Source of the DNA: Fulvivirga ulvae
Lineage (GTDB): Bacteria > Bacteroidota > Bacteroidia > Cytophagales > Cyclobacteriaceae
Assembly (NCBI RefSeq): GCF_021389975.1
Contig: NZ_CP089981.1
Coordinates: 4,861,501-4,925,500, forward strand
Direction: 5' to 3'
DNA: 64,000 nucleotides
The translations under genes and the position numbers were made by a program. Below the pieces are notes generated by a model. The model worked only from the letters and a program-made list of their open reading frames with translations. It was not told the origin of the DNA and did not search any database. This document shows, piece by piece, positions 63,737-64,000 of the stretch. Each line of letters opens with the position of its first letter. Within the stretch, counting starts at the first letter, position 1.

Positions 63737-63762
63737 AAACTAAACTTAAATAAATTTAGTTT
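63737..63762. promoter_or_regulatory. Dyad in the divergent region before the desaturase gene
   Basis: AAACTAAA (63737) and TTTAGTTT (63755) form a perfect 8-bp inverted repeat with a 10-base spacer, 19 bp upstream of the desaturase start. It is a candidate operator. AT-rich DNA makes a chance dyad possible. Confidence 0.35.
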
Positions 63763-63860
63763 AAATCTCTGTTTTTTAAAACAAGGTTTGGTAAAATGAC
63801 ATGGTCTGGCTAACATTAGTCTTAAAATATTGGATCAACAAAACGATAAACAGATAAAAA

Positions 63861-64000
63861 ATGCTTATCCGATCACTCGTCATTTTACTTTTACTTTCTA
63901 TTACAGGAATCCGTGATCTAAATGCTCAATCCGCTGAAAATGAAAATCAGAAGCTCGTCATTGGAGTAAAGCACACACCACCATTTATTATAAAGCAGGA
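63861..64000 (+). CDS. Start of a secreted solute-binding or ligand-gated protein (partial)
   Basis: The frame from ATG 63861 is cut by the right edge after ~46 codons. It begins with a signal peptide (MLIRSLVILLLLSITGIRDLNAQ), then ENQKLVIGVKHTPPFII, the start of a type 2 periplasmic solute-binding domain (usual KLVVGVxxxPPF). Such domains are either free binding proteins or fused to ion channels in this phylum; the fragment cannot decide. Confidence 0.7.
   Translation, partial: MLIRSLVILLLLSITGIRDLNAQSAENENQKLVIGVKHTPPFIIKQ

Noticed and set aside
1..64000. tRNA or rRNA genes
   Set aside because: No cloverleaf or conserved rRNA stretch was recognised by eye. A tRNAscan-SE or Infernal run would be decisive.

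Overview
The window looks like chromosomal DNA of a Bacteroidota bacterium, most likely of the Cytophagia type. Two large secreted proteins end in type IX secretion (T9SS) type A sorting domains and carry SprB-like repeats. Several promoters fit the Bacteroidota -7 consensus TAnnTTTG, ribosome binding sites are inconspicuous, and several gene families (BT4734/VirE-N plus DUF3987, DUF6266, CGNR) are typical of the phylum. The genus cannot be fixed from the sequence alone.

Layout. 1-8.3 kb: a MocR-type regulator (cut by the left edge) diverges from a DoxX / AhpD-like / PLP-decarboxylase cluster. Then come a metallo-beta-lactamase-fold protein, an EamA exporter coupled to a CGNR regulator, and a BlaI repressor with an M56-M23 fusion sensor. 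8.3-15.4 kb: a rhomboid-YwqK-TonB fusion, a REP-associated transposase (RAYT) with cognate palindromes (one inside its own gene), oxidoreductase, DUF72, a frameshifted RibD/DHFR-like gene and a cation/proton antiporter.

15.54-35.37 kb: a 19.8-kb integrated element. It sits at the 3' end of mnmE (trmE). Core repeats at both ends encode the conserved MnmE ending F-C-I-G-K-stop, and both ends carry matching 11-bp integrase arm sites inside the core. From right to left it carries five 10-bp-spaced iterons, an Xis-like zinc-finger/HTH protein, a tyrosine integrase, an unrecognised protein, two small HTH proteins, a VirE-N/DUF3987 pair, and a long minus-strand defence operon: XRE controller, hsdM, hsdS, hsdR, a 112-aa unknown, a PD-(D/E)XK/DUF5655 nuclease and a long prokaryotic Argonaute. 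The Argonaute appears to lack its catalytic residues. Left of it lie about 1.1 kb of stem-rich, internally repeated DNA without a credible gene, and two cargo genes. No relaxase or conjugation gene is visible.

35.35-64 kb: mnmE, two paralogous T9SS-secreted proteins flanking an oxidoreductase, an OmpA/TPR/PD40 protein, an esterase lipoprotein, a complete Mn/Zn-type ABC uptake operon with a DtxR/MntR regulator (one permease is itself fused to a DtxR-like domain), a glycosyltransferase, dapD, and a run of housekeeping and small envelope genes (DUF3108, hydrolase, TPR lipoprotein, hydroxyacyl-CoA dehydrogenase, mscL, S1-domain protein, ArsC-like protein lacking its cysteine, sterol desaturase-family protein). 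The start of a solute-binding protein is cut by the right edge.

The most notable system is the element-borne operon that joins a type I restriction-modification system to an apparently inactive long pAgo and its nuclease partner, next to a candidate large structured RNA.
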